A stretch of 64,000 bases of DNA, taken from positions 154,507 through 218,506 of the forward strand of contig NZ_JAYGHP010000007.1 of the NCBI RefSeq assembly GCF_034932065.1, read 5' to 3'. This DNA comes from Crocosphaera sp. UHCC 0190 (GTDB lineage: Bacteria; Cyanobacteriota; Cyanobacteriia; Cyanobacteriales; Microcystaceae). The notes beneath the pieces are model-generated. The model saw only the letters and a program-made list of their open reading frames with translations. It did no database searches and was not told the origin of the DNA. A program made the position numbers and the translations under genes. Positions 54,106-63,918 of this stretch are shown in pieces (position 1 is the stretch's first letter; each line of letters opens with the position of its first letter).

Positions 54106-56235
54106 TTAAGCAACTTTTTGATAAAAACTATCTAAAAATAAGGCTATTTTCTTTGAATCTAAAGGACGACTAAAGAAAAATCCTTGCATTGCTTCACAGT
54201 CTAAAATTTTTAACAAATTCAGTTGATCTTTAGTTTCTACACCTTCAGCTACGACCCTCAAATTTAAGCCACGACTCAAAGTCATGATTGCTGAAATAAT
54301 AGCTTGATCCTCAAAATTTGCATTAATATCTTTAACAAAAGTTCTATCAATTTTCAGCGTCTGAAAAGGAAATTGTTTGAGATAGCCCAAGGAAGAATAT
54401 CCGGTTCCAAAATCGTCCATTGAGATAGAAATTCCCTTATCTCGAAATATTTCTAGAGTCTGGCAAGCTAGATGAATATTGTCCATTAAGGTAGATTCAG
54501 TCACTTCTAATTCTAGCCATTTTGGTTCTAATCCAACTAACTGTAAACTCTGCTCAACAACTTCTATTAAATTAGATTGTTGAAACTGTTGAGCCGATAA
54601 GTTAACAGCTATTTTGAAGGGGGGAAATCCCATCGAGTGCCACTTTTGTGCTTGTTTACAAGCTGTTTTAAGTACCCACTCACCAATAGGAATAATTAAA
54701 CCTGTTTTTTCAGCTAAAGCAATAAATTTATTCGGTGTAACTAAACCAAGCTCAGGATTTTGCCAACGAATTAGAGCTTCCATGGCCTCAATTGTGCCTG
54801 TTCTAATATTAATTTGCGGCTGATAATAAAGGCAAAATTCTTCCTTTTCTATGGCTTTATGAAGAGAATTTTCAAGCTGAAAGTTATTGGTTATTTGAGT
54901 TTCCATGTCAGGGTGATAAAATTGATAGTTATTCCGACCACAATTTTTGGTTTTGTATAAAGCTAAATCAGCCGATTTCAACAAAGTTTCTTGTTCCTGA
55001 GCATCTTGAGGATAGATCGTGATACCAATACTAGATTTAAGATAAATTTGATGCTTACCTACTGTGACAGGATCTTTAAAAATCTCTAAAAGTCTTTGGG
55101 CAAATTGTCCAGCTTCATCAGGATTTTTAATCTGGGAAAGTAGGATAGTAAATTCGTCTCCACCCCATCGACAAACTAGATCTCCCCGTCGAATTTGAGA
55201 CTGTAACCGTTTAGCAAAACATTGCAACATTTGATCTCCAACGCCATGTCCTAGAGTATCATTGATGTTTTTAAACCCATCAAGATCCAATAACAATATT
55301 GCCATCAATGTTTCATTTCTTTGAGCATTACCTAAAGAAAGAGCGAGATGCTCATTAAAAAAAGTTCGGTTAGGTAAACCTGTCAGAGTATCATGAAAAG
55401 CTTGATATTTAAGAATTTTCTCAGCTTCTTTGCGCTGTGTTACATCGAATAGATAACTTCTAATCAAGTTTTCTTGAGGAAGATAGTGTACGTGTTGTTC
55501 AAAAATAGATTCACTAATTTTGATTTCACGAACTAATAAGTTACCCTGACGATCTTGGTGATTGTCTATTAATTCTTGGAGAATAGGATGATCAAGTTGA
55601 GCTTGTTTCAAATCAGGAAATTGTAGCTTAGCCGAGGAATTCGCATAAGTAATATTCCCCTCATAATTAATTTCTAGAATGGGATTAGGACTCAATTCGA
55701 TTAAAGAAGCAAACTTGCTTAAATCAACATGGGAATGGGCAAAAGTTTCCTCACTTAAAATCATAGTCCGCTTGGCTTCGTCCTGTAATTTTTGATGTTT
55801 ATAATCAGGAAATTTAGCTCCAGTTGATACCTTAGGTAAAAGATTCCTGACGAAATTTTCGTTCCTTTTGTGAAGAATATAGTAATTAGCTTGAATACCT
55901 GGTTCAAATTGAATAATATCCCCATGTTGAAGCTCATGTTTGAATCGTCGATTACCATTAATAAATAAGCCATTGCGACTTAACTCTCCTTGTGGAGTGC
56001 CATCGATAATTACAAAGGAAATCTCTCCGTTATTTTTGACCTGTTTAAAAATGGTGGCATGAAATCTTGAGATCGCTTCAGATTCAATAACAATAGAATT
56101 TTCAGGGGAACGTCCAATCGAATACTGAGATTGTTCCAGATAAAAAATTCGTTGATTATTGGTTAAGTTGAAAGCTAAAATATTTTGTTTATCTTGAATA
56201 CATTCAACAGATTCCACTAAGTTTTCCATTAACAT
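54106..56235 (-). CDS. FHA-PAS-GGDEF-EAL cyclic-di-GMP protein
   Basis: A 709-residue signalling protein. An N-terminal FHA domain (about 20-125; IGRSPENSIVIESEAISRFH, FINGNRR) binds phospho-threonine peptides. A PAS-like region follows (about 170-270; LIELSPNPILEINYEGN). The GGDEF domain has an intact RWGGDEFTIL site, so diguanylate cyclase activity is possible, and the EAL domain has EALIRW, NLSAQQF, MDDFGTGYSSL, LKIDRTFV and VAEGVETK, also intact. It may make or break c-di-GMP and link that to a Ser/Thr kinase signal through FHA. It may be co-transcribed with the EAL gene after it. Confidence 0.9.
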   Translation of the reverse strand: MLMENLVESVECIQDKQNILAFNLTNNQRIFYLEQSQYSIGRSPENSIVIESEAISRFHATIFKQVKNNGEISFVIIDGTPQGELSRNGLFINGNRRFKHELQHGDIIQFEPGIQANYYILHKRNENFVRNLLPKVSTGAKFPDYKHQKLQDEAKRTMILSEETFAHSHVDLSKFASLIELSPNPILEINYEGNITYANSSAKLQFPDLKQAQLDHPILQELIDNHQDRQGNLLVREIKISESIFEQHVHYLPQENLIRSYLFDVTQRKEAEKILKYQAFHDTLTGLPNRTFFNEHLALSLGNAQRNETLMAILLLDLDGFKNINDTLGHGVGDQMLQCFAKRLQSQIRRGDLVCRWGGDEFTILLSQIKNPDEAGQFAQRLLEIFKDPVTVGKHQIYLKSSIGITIYPQDAQEQETLLKSADLALYKTKNCGRNNYQFYHPDMETQITNNFQLENSLHKAIEKEEFCLYYQPQINIRTGTIEAMEALIRWQNPELGLVTPNKFIALAEKTGLIIPIGEWVLKTACKQAQKWHSMGFPPFKIAVNLSAQQFQQSNLIEVVEQSLQLVGLEPKWLELEVTESTLMDNIHLACQTLEIFRDKGISISMDDFGTGYSSLGYLKQFPFQTLKIDRTFVKDINANFEDQAIISAIMTLSRGLNLRVVAEGVETKDQLNLLKILDCEAMQGFFFSRPLDSKKIALFLDSFYQKVA

Positions 56236-56767
56236 TTTCCTAAAGATGTAGCATAATTACTCATGCCAAATCTGTTTATATAGGCATCTTAATCTTTAAG
56301 ATGAGTCAGAGAGCAGAAAACAAAAGGTAAGAAGGGTTTTGAGGATACAGGTGGCAATCTGAAAAGGGAATATATGAATCAGATTTGGTCTTAGTAGAGA
56401 ATCAGGAAAAACTCCTGAGAAACAAGTTCTTCTCAATTATGAAGCCTGAGCATAAGGTTTTCATTGAGGAAAATCTCTGGTTTAGTGTGTTTAATATCAC
56501 AGCCCTAATTTGATAGTAAGAAAATAAGAAGAAGAGATTAATTTATTCAAAAATAATAATATGTAATCTGTTAGTGGAATCACTAAAAAATAAATAATAG
56601 TCAAGAAAAAACCCTGATGATGTGGACAAAAGCATTATTTAAAGATCAATAACGACTTTTGAAGTTAACCATCAGAGGTGTTTAGGGATTTTTAGTGACA
56701 AGAGTGTCCCTACAGTGAGCAGGAAACCTCCTGAAAAATAGAAGTAAAAAGGCTTCTCTTAGTTCCC
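56236..56767. other. Gene-free interval, 532 bp
   Basis: AT-rich spacer between two minus-strand genes (the GGDEF-EAL and CDGSH proteins). Short frames only; I found no tRNA, hairpin of note or repeat. It should hold the promoter of the FHA-GGDEF-EAL gene. Confidence 0.45.
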
Positions 56768-57013
56768 TTACTCATGGGATAATTTACTATGAGAGCCATC
56801 ACACAAAGGAGAATTTTGGCTATGTTTACACAAACACAAAGCCACTTTTTTGGGTTCTTCTAGAGTAAATTTTACGGGTGTAAACTCAGTTCCTTTATGA
56901 GATCCATCACAATAAGGTTGTTTTTGAGATTGACCACAACTACACCAATAATAATCACCAGCATCTAATTCTAAAACCATAGGCTTAGTATCAGCAATCT
57001 TGGGTTGTGTCAT
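56768..57013 (-). CDS. CDGSH iron-sulfur protein (two-motif type)
   Basis: An 81-residue protein with two CDGSH-type motifs: CSCGQSQKQPYCDGSHKG and CLCKHSQNSPLCDGSHSK. Each has the three Cys and one His that bind a labile [2Fe-2S] cluster, as in mitoNEET relatives and bacterial tandem CDGSH proteins. No membrane anchor. A role in redox sensing or iron-sulfur transfer is inferred from the family. It is divergent from rdgB; an AGGAGG-like sequence precedes the start. Confidence 0.88.
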   Translation of the reverse strand: MTQPKIADTKPMVLELDAGDYYWCSCGQSQKQPYCDGSHKGTEFTPVKFTLEEPKKVALCLCKHSQNSPLCDGSHSKLSHE

Positions 57014-57185
57014 GATAAGTGTCCTCCTGATACATTAAATAAATGATTGCTTATGTTGTCTTCAAACAAAGGAGCATTATGATTTTTATTATGAATTGTT
57101 TTTTAAAAAAAGACAATAGGATTTTTTGTTTACAGATTGTCAATTAAATAGATACAATCGAAATAAATTCAAGGAAAACAAAACT

Positions 57186-57758
57186 ATGAAAAAATTAATT
57201 TTAGCGACCAGCAACCCTGGAAAATTGCAGGAAATACAAGATTATTTAACGGACTTACCTTGGAAATTACAACTAAAACCCAAAGAACTCGAAATTGAAG
57301 AAACAGGGGAAACTTTTCTAGAAAATGCTGCCTTAAAAGCATCTCAAGTGGCCACCGCACTAGGAGAATGGGCGATCGCCGATGATTCGGGATTAGCTGT
57401 CGATGCCCTCAATGGCGCACCAGGACTTTATTCTGCCCGTTATGGTAACAGCGATCAAGGGAGAATTGAACGATTATTAAACGAATTAGGTAATAATGAA
57501 AATCGACAGGCCAGGTTTATTTGTGCCATTGCGATCGCCAGTCCTGATGGCATAATTGCCTTACAAACCGAAGGAATTTGTGCCGGAGAAATTCTCAAAA
57601 CCCCCCAAGGAATAGGAGGGTTTGGTTATGATCCGATTTTTTATGTTCCCCAATATCAACAAACTTTCGCCCAAATGACCCCCGAAATGAAACAAAAAGT
57701 TAGTCATCGGGGTCAGGCATTTGAGACTTTGTTACCACAGTTGCGTCAATTATTCTAA
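57186..57758 (+). CDS. rdgB: XTP/dITP pyrophosphatase (HAM1/RdgB)
   Basis: Removes non-canonical purine nucleotides (ITP, XTP and deoxy forms) by hydrolysis to the monophosphate, guarding DNA and RNA from inosine and xanthosine. A 190-residue protein with the family motifs ILATSNPGKLQEI, LEIEETGETFLENAALKA, ADDSGLAVDALNGAPGLYSARY and GFGYDPIF. The ATG at 57186 has an AAGGAAA site and matches the family start; the longer frame from 57126 adds an unlikely N-terminus. Length normal. Confidence 0.95.
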   Translation: MKKLILATSNPGKLQEIQDYLTDLPWKLQLKPKELEIEETGETFLENAALKASQVATALGEWAIADDSGLAVDALNGAPGLYSARYGNSDQGRIERLLNELGNNENRQARFICAIAIASPDGIIALQTEGICAGEILKTPQGIGGFGYDPIFYVPQYQQTFAQMTPEMKQKVSHRGQAFETLLPQLRQLF

Positions 57759-57855
57759 TCCCAAACTAAAGTGTTCTTGACAAATTGATCGTTTAAACTT
57801 TATTTTGTGGGCATACAGTCTCTGTGACTAAAAATTGCGTTAAAACAAGATAAAA

Positions 57856-58608
57856 ATGAAAAAATACATTGCTGAATTTTTCGGAACCTTCTGGTTAGTG
57901 CTAGGGGGTTGCGGTAGTGCTGTCCTAGCGGCTAACTTTGGAGGAGAAACGAACCCTCTCGGATTAGGATTTTTAGGGGTTGCCCTTGCCTTTGGATTAA
58001 CCGTATTAACCATGGCCTATGCTGTTGGGCATATTTCTGGGGGTCATTTCAATCCTGCGGTTTCCTTTGGGTTATTGGCCGGAAAACGGTTTAATGGCTC
58101 TGATTTGCTCCCCTATATCATTGCACAAGTCTTAGGGGCAATTCTCGCCGGGGGCGTACTTTTGCTAATTGCCAGTGGTAATGGTGCGTTAGACTTAAGT
58201 GGTTCAAATCCTTTAGCTACCAATGGTTATGGTACTCATTCTCCAGGGGGTTACAGTTTATTATCTGCCCTGATTACTGAAATTGTCATGACCTTTATGT
58301 TCTTGGTCATTATCATGGGTGCAACTGATCGCTTAGCTTCAGGAGGGTTTGGCCCTGCGGCGATCGGCTTAGGTTTAACCTTAATTCACTTAATTAGTAT
58401 TCCCGTCACTAATACCTCAGTCAACCCGGCCAGAAGTACAGGGGTTGCGTTATTTTGTGGCAATGGGGAAATTATCGCCCAATTGTGGTTATTTTGGTTA
58501 GCTCCTATTATCGGTGCTGTTTTAGGCGGATGGTTTTATCATACTTTCCTCGAAACTGCGGTAGAAACTCGGCCCTTAGAACCCATCGAACCAGCATTAA
58601 AAGACTAA
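57856..58608 (+). CDS. aqpZ: Aquaporin Z
   Basis: A 250-residue water channel with six membrane helices and the two pore NPA motifs, [14 protein letters not shown] and [12 protein letters not shown]. The start [20 protein letters not shown] is that of AqpZ. The aromatic/arginine filter Arg follows the second NPA, typical of a water rather than glycerol channel (GlpF has a longer loop). It helps in osmotic and mixotrophic growth in cyanobacteria. It converges with glnB, with a hairpin between stops. Confidence 0.95.
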   Translation: MKKYIAEFFGTFWLVLGGCGSAVLAANFGGETNPLGLGFLGVALAFGLTVLTMAYAVGHISGGHFNPAVSFGLLAGKRFNGSDLLPYIIAQVLGAILAGGVLLLIASGNGALDLSGSNPLATNGYGTHSPGGYSLLSALITEIVMTFMFLVIIMGATDRLASGGFGPAAIGLGLTLIHLISIPVTNTSVNPARSTGVALFCGNGEIIAQLWLFWLAPIIGAVLGGWFYHTFLETAVETRPLEPIEPALKD

Positions 58609-58618
58609 TTAACCATAA

Positions 58619-58646
58619 TGGGGACTTAGGAAATCCTTTGTCCCCA
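58619..58646. terminator. Hairpin between convergent aqpZ and glnB
   Basis: TGGGGAC and AGGA pair with TCCT and GTCCCCA over T-T mismatches. No long T-run on either side, so a bidirectional termination role is only likely. Confidence 0.5.
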
Positions 58647-58653
58647 AAATACC

Positions 58654-59031
<378 letters not shown>

Positions 59032-59091
59032 TTATAATGCTAACTAGGACTATTCTTGCAACTAAAATCCGAAAGTTTTTCTAAAAAAGAT

Positions 59092-59496
59092 CTATTCTGC
59101 CGTTTGCAACCACTGAATTAGGGAAGATGGGAGAGGGGTGCGTTTGCGGATGAGGGGGTTGATCGAGACGTGCTTTGTCTTTGCTTTGGCCAAGCAAACT
59201 GTCGAGCTTGATAGGGTTAAGATTTCATAGGCGATCTCAAATTCTGTATCATTTAATTGGGTGGGAATCAAGGAAATTTGTAAGCGATCGCCACAAAATA
59301 AGGGTTGATAAAAGTCAATCTCAGCATGGACAATGGGAACAGCTATATCTGTATTCTGAAAAAAGGTTTTAAGGTCGATTCCTGCGGTTTCTAAGGCGTT
59401 TTCATAGGCTTCATGACAAATGGATAACAGAGAGGCAAAATAAACCACTCCTGCTGCATCAGTATCAGAAAACCGAATGATCCGATTATAAGTCAT
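59092..59496 (-). CDS. 1,4-dihydroxy-2-naphthoyl-CoA hydrolase-like thioesterase
   Basis: A 134-residue hotdog-fold thioesterase (4HBT type). RIIRFSDTDAAGVVYFASLL carries the catalytic Asp of this branch, and HEAYENALETAGID follows. In cyanobacteria this family member (slr0204 type, from memory) cleaves DHNA-CoA in phylloquinone synthesis. Its start overlaps the stop of the upstream deformylase by four bases (ATGA), so the two are translationally coupled. A general acyl-CoA thioesterase is possible. Confidence 0.83.
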   Translation of the reverse strand: MTYNRIIRFSDTDAAGVVYFASLLSICHEAYENALETAGIDLKTFFQNTDIAVPIVHAEIDFYQPLFCGDRLQISLIPTQLNDTEFEIAYEILTLSSSTVCLAKAKTKHVSINPLIRKRTPLPSSLIQWLQTAE

Positions 59497-59999
59497 TCAA
59501 TATTTACTAAATCTTCAGAATTGGCAACCCGATCAATGAATAGGATACCATCAAGATGATCGAGTTCATGCTGGAAAATTCTGGCCACAAAATCCGTTAA
59601 TTCTTGACGATGTTGTTGGCCCTGTCGGTCTAAATATTCGACGGCTATCGCCTGATAACGAGGTACTAAACCCCTGACTCCCGGAACACTCAAACATCCT
59701 TCCCACCCTTTCACCATTTCCTCGGAATGGGAGACTAAACGAGGGTTAATCATAACAATGGGTTCCATCAAGGGTGCATCAGGATAACGGGGGTTAGGAT
59801 GAGAACAGATAATAAATAGGCGATAGGAATGAGAAAGTTGAGGGGCCGCGATCCCTACCCCAGATGCCGCCTTTGCCGTGCTTAAGAGTGTGTCTATTAC
59901 CTGTTGTAGCTGTTTATCTGTGATATCTGTAACGGGTTGGGCCTCTTGTCGTAAAATCGGATTTCCTAATGTAGCAATCTCTAAGGAAGGTTTAATCAT
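59493..59999 (-). CDS. def: Peptide deformylase
   Basis: Removes the N-formyl group from new proteins. The three metal-site motifs are present: GIAAPQL (about residue 50), EGCLSVPG with the Cys ligand, and QHELDHLDG with the HExxH pair. At 168 residues it has normal length for type I. It is the first gene of a two-gene operon with the thioesterase (4-bp overlap). Divergent from dnaA across 309 bp. Confidence 0.95.
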   Translation of the reverse strand: MIKPSLEIATLGNPILRQEAQPVTDITDKQLQQVIDTLLSTAKAASGVGIAAPQLSHSYRLFIICSHPNPRYPDAPLMEPIVMINPRLVSHSEEMVKGWEGCLSVPGVRGLVPRYQAIAVEYLDRQGQQHRQELTDFVARIFQHELDHLDGILFIDRVANSEDLVNIE

Positions 60000-60308
60000 A
60001 GACTTTCCTCAATCTCCATACTCACTTACTTATTATGGCTGTTTTTTCCTATTGTGGGACAAATCCCGCTACACTGATAGAGCTTCGTGACCGATTATCC
60101 CTTAAGCCTAACCTATCAGCGAATCTTCTCAAAACTTACCCATAGACCCCATCTGTAGGGATAATTCATGAATTACCCCTAGAAAGAACACATTTTATTA
60201 AGGTGTTGCATCAGTCCCACTTTTTTAAGTCTTAATATGTTGAATGAGAGATAAAACTTAATCCCACTAGATAATTTCTCTACTTAACTGTTAGTTTCTG
60301 ACTAGATA
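60000..60308. other. def-dnaA interval
   Basis: About 309 bp with a 26-bp palindrome at 60156-60181. I looked for DnaA boxes (TTATCCACA type) and found none convincing, so this is not evidently a replication origin. Confidence 0.45.
60156..60181. repeat. 26-bp near-perfect palindrome, TAGGGGT family
   Basis: TAGGGATAATTCA followed by TGAATTACCCCTA: one mismatch from perfect. Same family as 26256-26281 (same centre) and 62984-63009 (same arms). Confidence 0.65.
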
Positions 60309-61679
60309 ATGACTATTTCTCCCCAATCTATTTGGAATCAAGTGCTTGATCGTCTTAAGTTACGATTAACTCCTCCTGCTTTTGAAACTTGGATCGCCTC
60401 AGCAACGGTACAAGATTGGCAGGATAACTGTTTAATTATTCAGGTAGAAAATGCTTTTGTCCTTAATCATTTACAAAAAACTTATCAAGGATTAATTGCT
60501 GAAGAAGTAGAGAAAGTTATGGGATATCCAGTAGAGATTAAATTAACGACTTCCCAAGAACAAAATATGGCAATTGTTGGGGAAAAAGAATCATCTCAAT
60601 TACTCAATCGATCCCATCAACAAATTCCTACAGAATCCCCTAAATTGAGTAAATTAAATCCTCGTTATACGTTTTCTCGGTTTGTGGTTGGACCAACAAA
60701 TCGCATGGCCCATGCAGCTTCTCTAGCGGTTGCAGAGTCACCAGGGAGAGAGTTTAATCCTTTGTTTTTGTGTGGAGGAGTCGGATTAGGGAAAACTCAT
60801 TTAATGCAAGCTATTGCAGATTATCGTCTTGAATTATACCCGAATGCTAATGTTTTTTATGTCTCTACGGAACAATTTACTAATGATTTAATTGCCTCTA
60901 TTCGTCAAGATAATATGGAAGGATTTAGAGAACATTATCGCACGGCCGATATTTTATTAGTAGATGATATTCAATTTATTGAAGGGAAAGAATTCACTCA
61001 AGAGGAATTTTTTCATACCTTTAATACTTTACATGAAGCGGGTAAACAGGTTGTCATTGCTTCTGATCGTCCTCCCAAAAGAATTCCGAGTTTACAAGAT
61101 AGATTAGTGTCTCGATTTTCTATGGGTTTAATTGCGGATATTCAAGTACCAGACTTGGAAACTCGCATGGCAATTCTTCAGAAAAAAGCCGAGTATGAAA
61201 ATATTCGTCTACCTCGTCCAGTTATTGAATATATTGCAACTAATTATACTTCAAATATTCGGGAATTAGAAGGGGCATTAATTCGCACAATGACCTATAT
61301 TTCTATTTCTGGGCTATCAATGACAGTGGAAAATATTGCTCCTGTTTTAAATCCCCCTATGGAACAAATTACCGCATCTCCTGAAATAATTATCAAAATT
61401 GTGGCGGAAAATTTTCATTTATCTGTGGAAGATTTAAAAGGAAGTTCTCGTCGCCGAGAAATTAGTTTGGCGCGACAAATTGGGATGTATTTGATGCGTC
61501 AACATACGGATTTAAGTTTACCAAGAGTCGGGGTAGAATTTGGCGGCAAAGATCACACAACTGTGTTATATAGTTGTGATAAAATATCACAATTGCAACA
61601 AAAAGATTGGGATCTTTCTCAACAATTATCGGAGTTAAGCGATCGCATTAATTTGGCAAGTCGGAATAAAGAAGGGTGA
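60309..61679 (+). CDS. dnaA: Chromosomal replication initiator protein DnaA
   Basis: AAA+ initiator of replication, 456 residues. Domain I is about 1-90 (SIWNQVLDRLKLRLTPPAFETW). The AAA+ domain has FVVGPTNRMAHAAS, Walker A CGGVGLGKTHLMQA, Walker B ILLVDDIQF and sensor VIASDRPPK. Domain IV has the DNA-binding signature VGVEFGGKDHTTVLY. All intact. In many cyanobacteria dnaA is not next to oriC, and here neither dnaN nor DnaA boxes are seen. Confidence 0.97.
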   Translation: MTISPQSIWNQVLDRLKLRLTPPAFETWIASATVQDWQDNCLIIQVENAFVLNHLQKTYQGLIAEEVEKVMGYPVEIKLTTSQEQNMAIVGEKESSQLLNRSHQQIPTESPKLSKLNPRYTFSRFVVGPTNRMAHAASLAVAESPGREFNPLFLCGGVGLGKTHLMQAIADYRLELYPNANVFYVSTEQFTNDLIASIRQDNMEGFREHYRTADILLVDDIQFIEGKEFTQEEFFHTFNTLHEAGKQVVIASDRPPKRIPSLQDRLVSRFSMGLIADIQVPDLETRMAILQKKAEYENIRLPRPVIEYIATNYTSNIRELEGALIRTMTYISISGLSMTVENIAPVLNPPMEQITASPEIIIKIVAENFHLSVEDLKGSSRRREISLARQIGMYLMRQHTDLSLPRVGVEFGGKDHTTVLYSCDKISQLQQKDWDLSQQLSELSDRINLASRNKEG

Positions 61680-61696
61680 GGAGTTCAGCAATTAAC

Positions 61697-61721
61697 AATG
61701 AATAATTAACAATTATTCATT
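61697..61721. terminator. Hairpin between dnaA and GNAT gene
   Basis: AATGAATAATT and its complement separated by AAC, in a convergent gap. Pure A-T stem, so weak; a possible transcription end for both genes. Confidence 0.35.
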
Positions 61722-61782
61722 ATTCGGTGATGGGGTGAGGAGTAACATCAAATCCGATTTAGTTACCCCACTTATTCCCGAA

Positions 61783-62280
61783 TTACTTGTATATCCAATC
61801 TGCTCGGTTTAAGCCATAAACAAAACAGTTATCCTCACCGAATCGTCGAAATTCGATAAATTTGAAGCCAAGACGTTCATAGAAGCGGTGGGCGCGACTA
61901 TTATTGGCTAGTGGATCAACTAGTATCGTAGTTACAGTAGGGTCAGCGAAACATCTGGTAATGGCAACCTGCATTATTTTTGTTCCATACCCTTTGCCCA
62001 AATCGGTCTTTTCTCCAATCCAAATATCAATGGCACGAAGATTATCGGCTGCATCACCCCAATAGTGGCTATCTTCACGAGCAGGATCGATAATTTGGAT
62101 AAATCCGATAGGATGGCCCTCAATTTCAGCGATTAATTGTTCTCGCCACTCTGGGGCGCGGTTAAGTTCTACTTCCCACTCCCAGTCATCATTGGGGTCT
62201 GAGGAAATAACATGAGGTTGTTGATCCCAGTATCGCAATAAATCCAAATCAGCGGGGGTGCAAGGGCGCAGATTAATCAT
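61783..62280 (-). CDS. GNAT acetyltransferase, AAC(6')-like
   Basis: A 165-residue N-acetyltransferase. The acetyl-CoA loop LGKGYGTKIMQ (Q/RxxGxG type) and the C-terminal NNSRAHRFYERLGF match the acetyltransferase_8/AAC(6') branch, with IDIWIGEKTDLGKGYGTK close to aminoglycoside 6'-acetyltransferases and siderophore acetylases. Resistance function is not shown and chromosomal relatives often act on other amines. The second of two Mets is taken as start. It converges with dnaA. Confidence 0.8.
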   Translation of the reverse strand: MINLRPCTPADLDLLRYWDQQPHVISSDPNDDWEWEVELNRAPEWREQLIAEIEGHPIGFIQIIDPAREDSHYWGDAADNLRAIDIWIGEKTDLGKGYGTKIMQVAITRCFADPTVTTILVDPLANNSRAHRFYERLGFKFIEFRRFGEDNCFVYGLNRADWIYK

Positions 62281-62321
62281 CAAAACTTCCCTCTGTGCGG
62301 GCCGTGAATCCTATATTAACC

Positions 62322-62356
62322 AAAAAAACCGCCCTGATATAGTAGGACAGTTTTTT
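62322..62356 (-). terminator. Rho-independent terminator (minus strand)
   Basis: On the minus strand ACTGTCCT pairs with AGGGCGGT (two G-U pairs) and is followed by seven Ts. It ends the transcript of the small secreted protein gene. Confidence 0.65.
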
Positions 62357-62374
62357 GTATTTGTGAGGAAAATT

Positions 62375-62713
62375 TCAGAATTGAGCAAAGGGAAAGCGAC
62401 TGGTAGGGCGTTCAACATCCCCCAATTGACGGTCAAGGGGTTCATAAGTATTATTAAGATTTTCCAGTTTAGCGTCGTAATAATCTAAATCGAGGCTGGT
62501 AGAATCTAGGGGTAAGGATTCTTGCGGTTCAGAATATTCGCCACCAACGGCCCAAGGCCAATCAGCAGCACTTCTGGATTCAATACCCGTTAGGTCACGA
62601 CTGGAAGTGTTAGCTAAAGCGTTGAAATCATCGGAATTGGCAACTTGAGCAACAGCGTTAGGACTGATGAGAATAACGCTGAGGGTGATGAAGATTGAGG
62701 GGATAACTTTCAT
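62375..62713 (-). CDS. Small secreted protein of unknown function
   Basis: 112 residues from the Met at 62713. The first 22 residues form a signal peptide (MKVIPSIFITLSVILISPNA, then VA before Gln) with no lipobox. The mature part of about 90 residues is acidic, Ser/Asp/Leu-rich (STSLDLDYYDAKLENL) and has no cysteine. I do not recognise a family. A longer frame opens at 62755 but would put 14 polar residues before the signal. Located between a GNAT gene and sfsA. Confidence 0.6.
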   Translation of the reverse strand: MKVIPSIFITLSVILISPNAVAQVANSDDFNALANTSSRDLTGIESRSAADWPWAVGGEYSEPQESLPLDSTSLDLDYYDAKLENLNNTYEPLDRQLGDVERPTSRFPFAQF

Positions 62714-62755
62714 GGAAGGTAAGTATGGGGTTAGGGTGATTTTCTCCTCATTCAC

Positions 62756-63117
62756 ACTGCGCCTACCCTAAACTTAAATGGGTTTTTCGGACACAACCTC
62801 ACTCATCTGGGTTATCCATTGGGGTGAAAAAATTACTAACAATTTGGCGGTTCTTGAGGATCAGAGGCTCTATCTTTCTTGATGGTTTCAATTTTGTTAT
62901 TTTGATTGTTTCTATCTAATGACAAGGAAGGAATAGTTTATCTAACTTATACCAATTTCCTATAGTTGAATTACACATTTTCCTAGGGGTCAACGGCCGT
63001 TGACCCCTACAATATCCACATCCGTAGTCTAGGCACAGAATTAGGGTGTGTAGACAGCCTTTGTGCCTATAGAATAAGGCTTTAGCCTGTATTCATTTAT
63101 TTATTTTACATGGCAAG
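62756..63117. other. Gene-free interval with palindrome and repeat
   Basis: Holds the perfect palindrome at 62984-63009 and, at 63068-63095, a segment shared with the repeat region at 34.6 kb. No coding frame or RNA gene seen otherwise. Confidence 0.5.
62984..63009. repeat. 26-bp perfect palindrome, TAGGGGTCAA family
   Basis: TAGGGGTCAACGG followed by its exact complement. The arms match those at 26256 and 60156; the centre differs (CGGCCG). Confidence 0.7.
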
Positions 63118-63849
63118 TTAGGTAGAATCATTTAACATTAATTCTGCTAACCCTAAATAACGAATACCTTCTGGTGATATTTCAAAGCGACAAGGTAATA
63201 TTTTTACCCCTTTATTAACCGCTTCTCGAAACAATTTACCATAGGTTTCATCCCATTCATCCCCAGGAGAAAAAGTTTCACAATCTCCCCGATTAATAAA
63301 ATATAACATCATCGGTTTAGCATTGGGTAATAAGTCCATTAATTCTTGTAAATGTTTCTGTCCGCGAGTCGTAACTGTATCAGGAAAGAAAGCACTTTTA
63401 TCTTTTGCTAAAGTCGTATTTTTGACTTCTAAATAAATCGGTAATTGTTCAGATTCACCAGTTAAAACAAAATCAATTCTGCTTTTTTTATTAGCTCCAT
63501 AGGGAACTTCTGAACGAACGTTTGTATATTTCCCTGCCAAGGGTGGTAATTTTTGTTGTTCTAAAACTTGTTTAATAACTCGATTCGGTAAAGCGGTATT
63601 AATACCGATCCAAGTTCCCTCAAGTTCGATCATTTCCCAAGTATAAGCTAACTTTCTTTTAGGGTTATTACTCTCAGAAACATAAACAGGACTGTCTACC
63701 TTACAAACCCCGATCATGGGGCCAGTATTGGCACAATGAGCCGTAATTATTTCCCCAGATTCTAATTCAATATCTGCTAAAAATCGCTTATAGCGTCGGC
63801 GAAGAATACCAGGAATTAACGGGGGATAAGTATAAATAAAATCAGTCAT
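63118..63849 (-). CDS. sfsA: SfsA family protein (sugar fermentation stimulation homologue)
   Basis: A 243-residue member of the SfsA family. Hallmarks are RRYKRFLADIELESGE, TAHCANTGPMIGVC, EVPYGANKKSRIDFVL, VEVKNTTL-like YLEVKNTTL and FFPDTVTTRGQKHLQEL. The YLEVKNTT/RIDFVL parts resemble a PD-(D/E)xK nuclease core; E. coli SfsA was first linked to maltose gene expression and later to nuclease activity (from memory). A DNA- or RNA-processing role is likely. It is close to a truncated TnpB gene on the same strand. Confidence 0.92.
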   Translation of the reverse strand: MTDFIYTYPPLIPGILRRRYKRFLADIELESGEIITAHCANTGPMIGVCKVDSPVYVSESNNPKRKLAYTWEMIELEGTWIGINTALPNRVIKQVLEQQKLPPLAGKYTNVRSEVPYGANKKSRIDFVLTGESEQLPIYLEVKNTTLAKDKSAFFPDTVTTRGQKHLQELMDLLPNAKPMMLYFINRGDCETFSPGDEWDETYGKLFREAVNKGVKILPCRFEISPEGIRYLGLAELMLNDST

Positions 63850-63871
63850 TATATTTATGTCTAAAAGATTT

Positions 63872-63918
63872 ACGTGAAGTACCCCACCCTACTGCGTTGA
63901 GGGTGGGGCTTCCTACCC
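63872..63918 (-). repeat. Right-end hairpin of an IS605-family element
   Basis: A perfect 9-bp stem CCCCACCCT/AGGGTGGGG (63882-63890 and 63900-63908). On the minus strand it follows the TnpB stop codon directly, as is usual for the right end and RNA scaffold of TnpB elements. Confidence 0.7.

Noticed and set aside
60000..60308. Possible replication origin upstream of dnaA
   Set aside because: No cluster of DnaA boxes or AT-rich unwinding repeats was found, and dnaA is often unlinked from oriC in cyanobacteria.
61783..62280. Aminoglycoside resistance gene
   Set aside because: Only the GNAT branch is similar; no resistance context, so a resistance claim is not supported.
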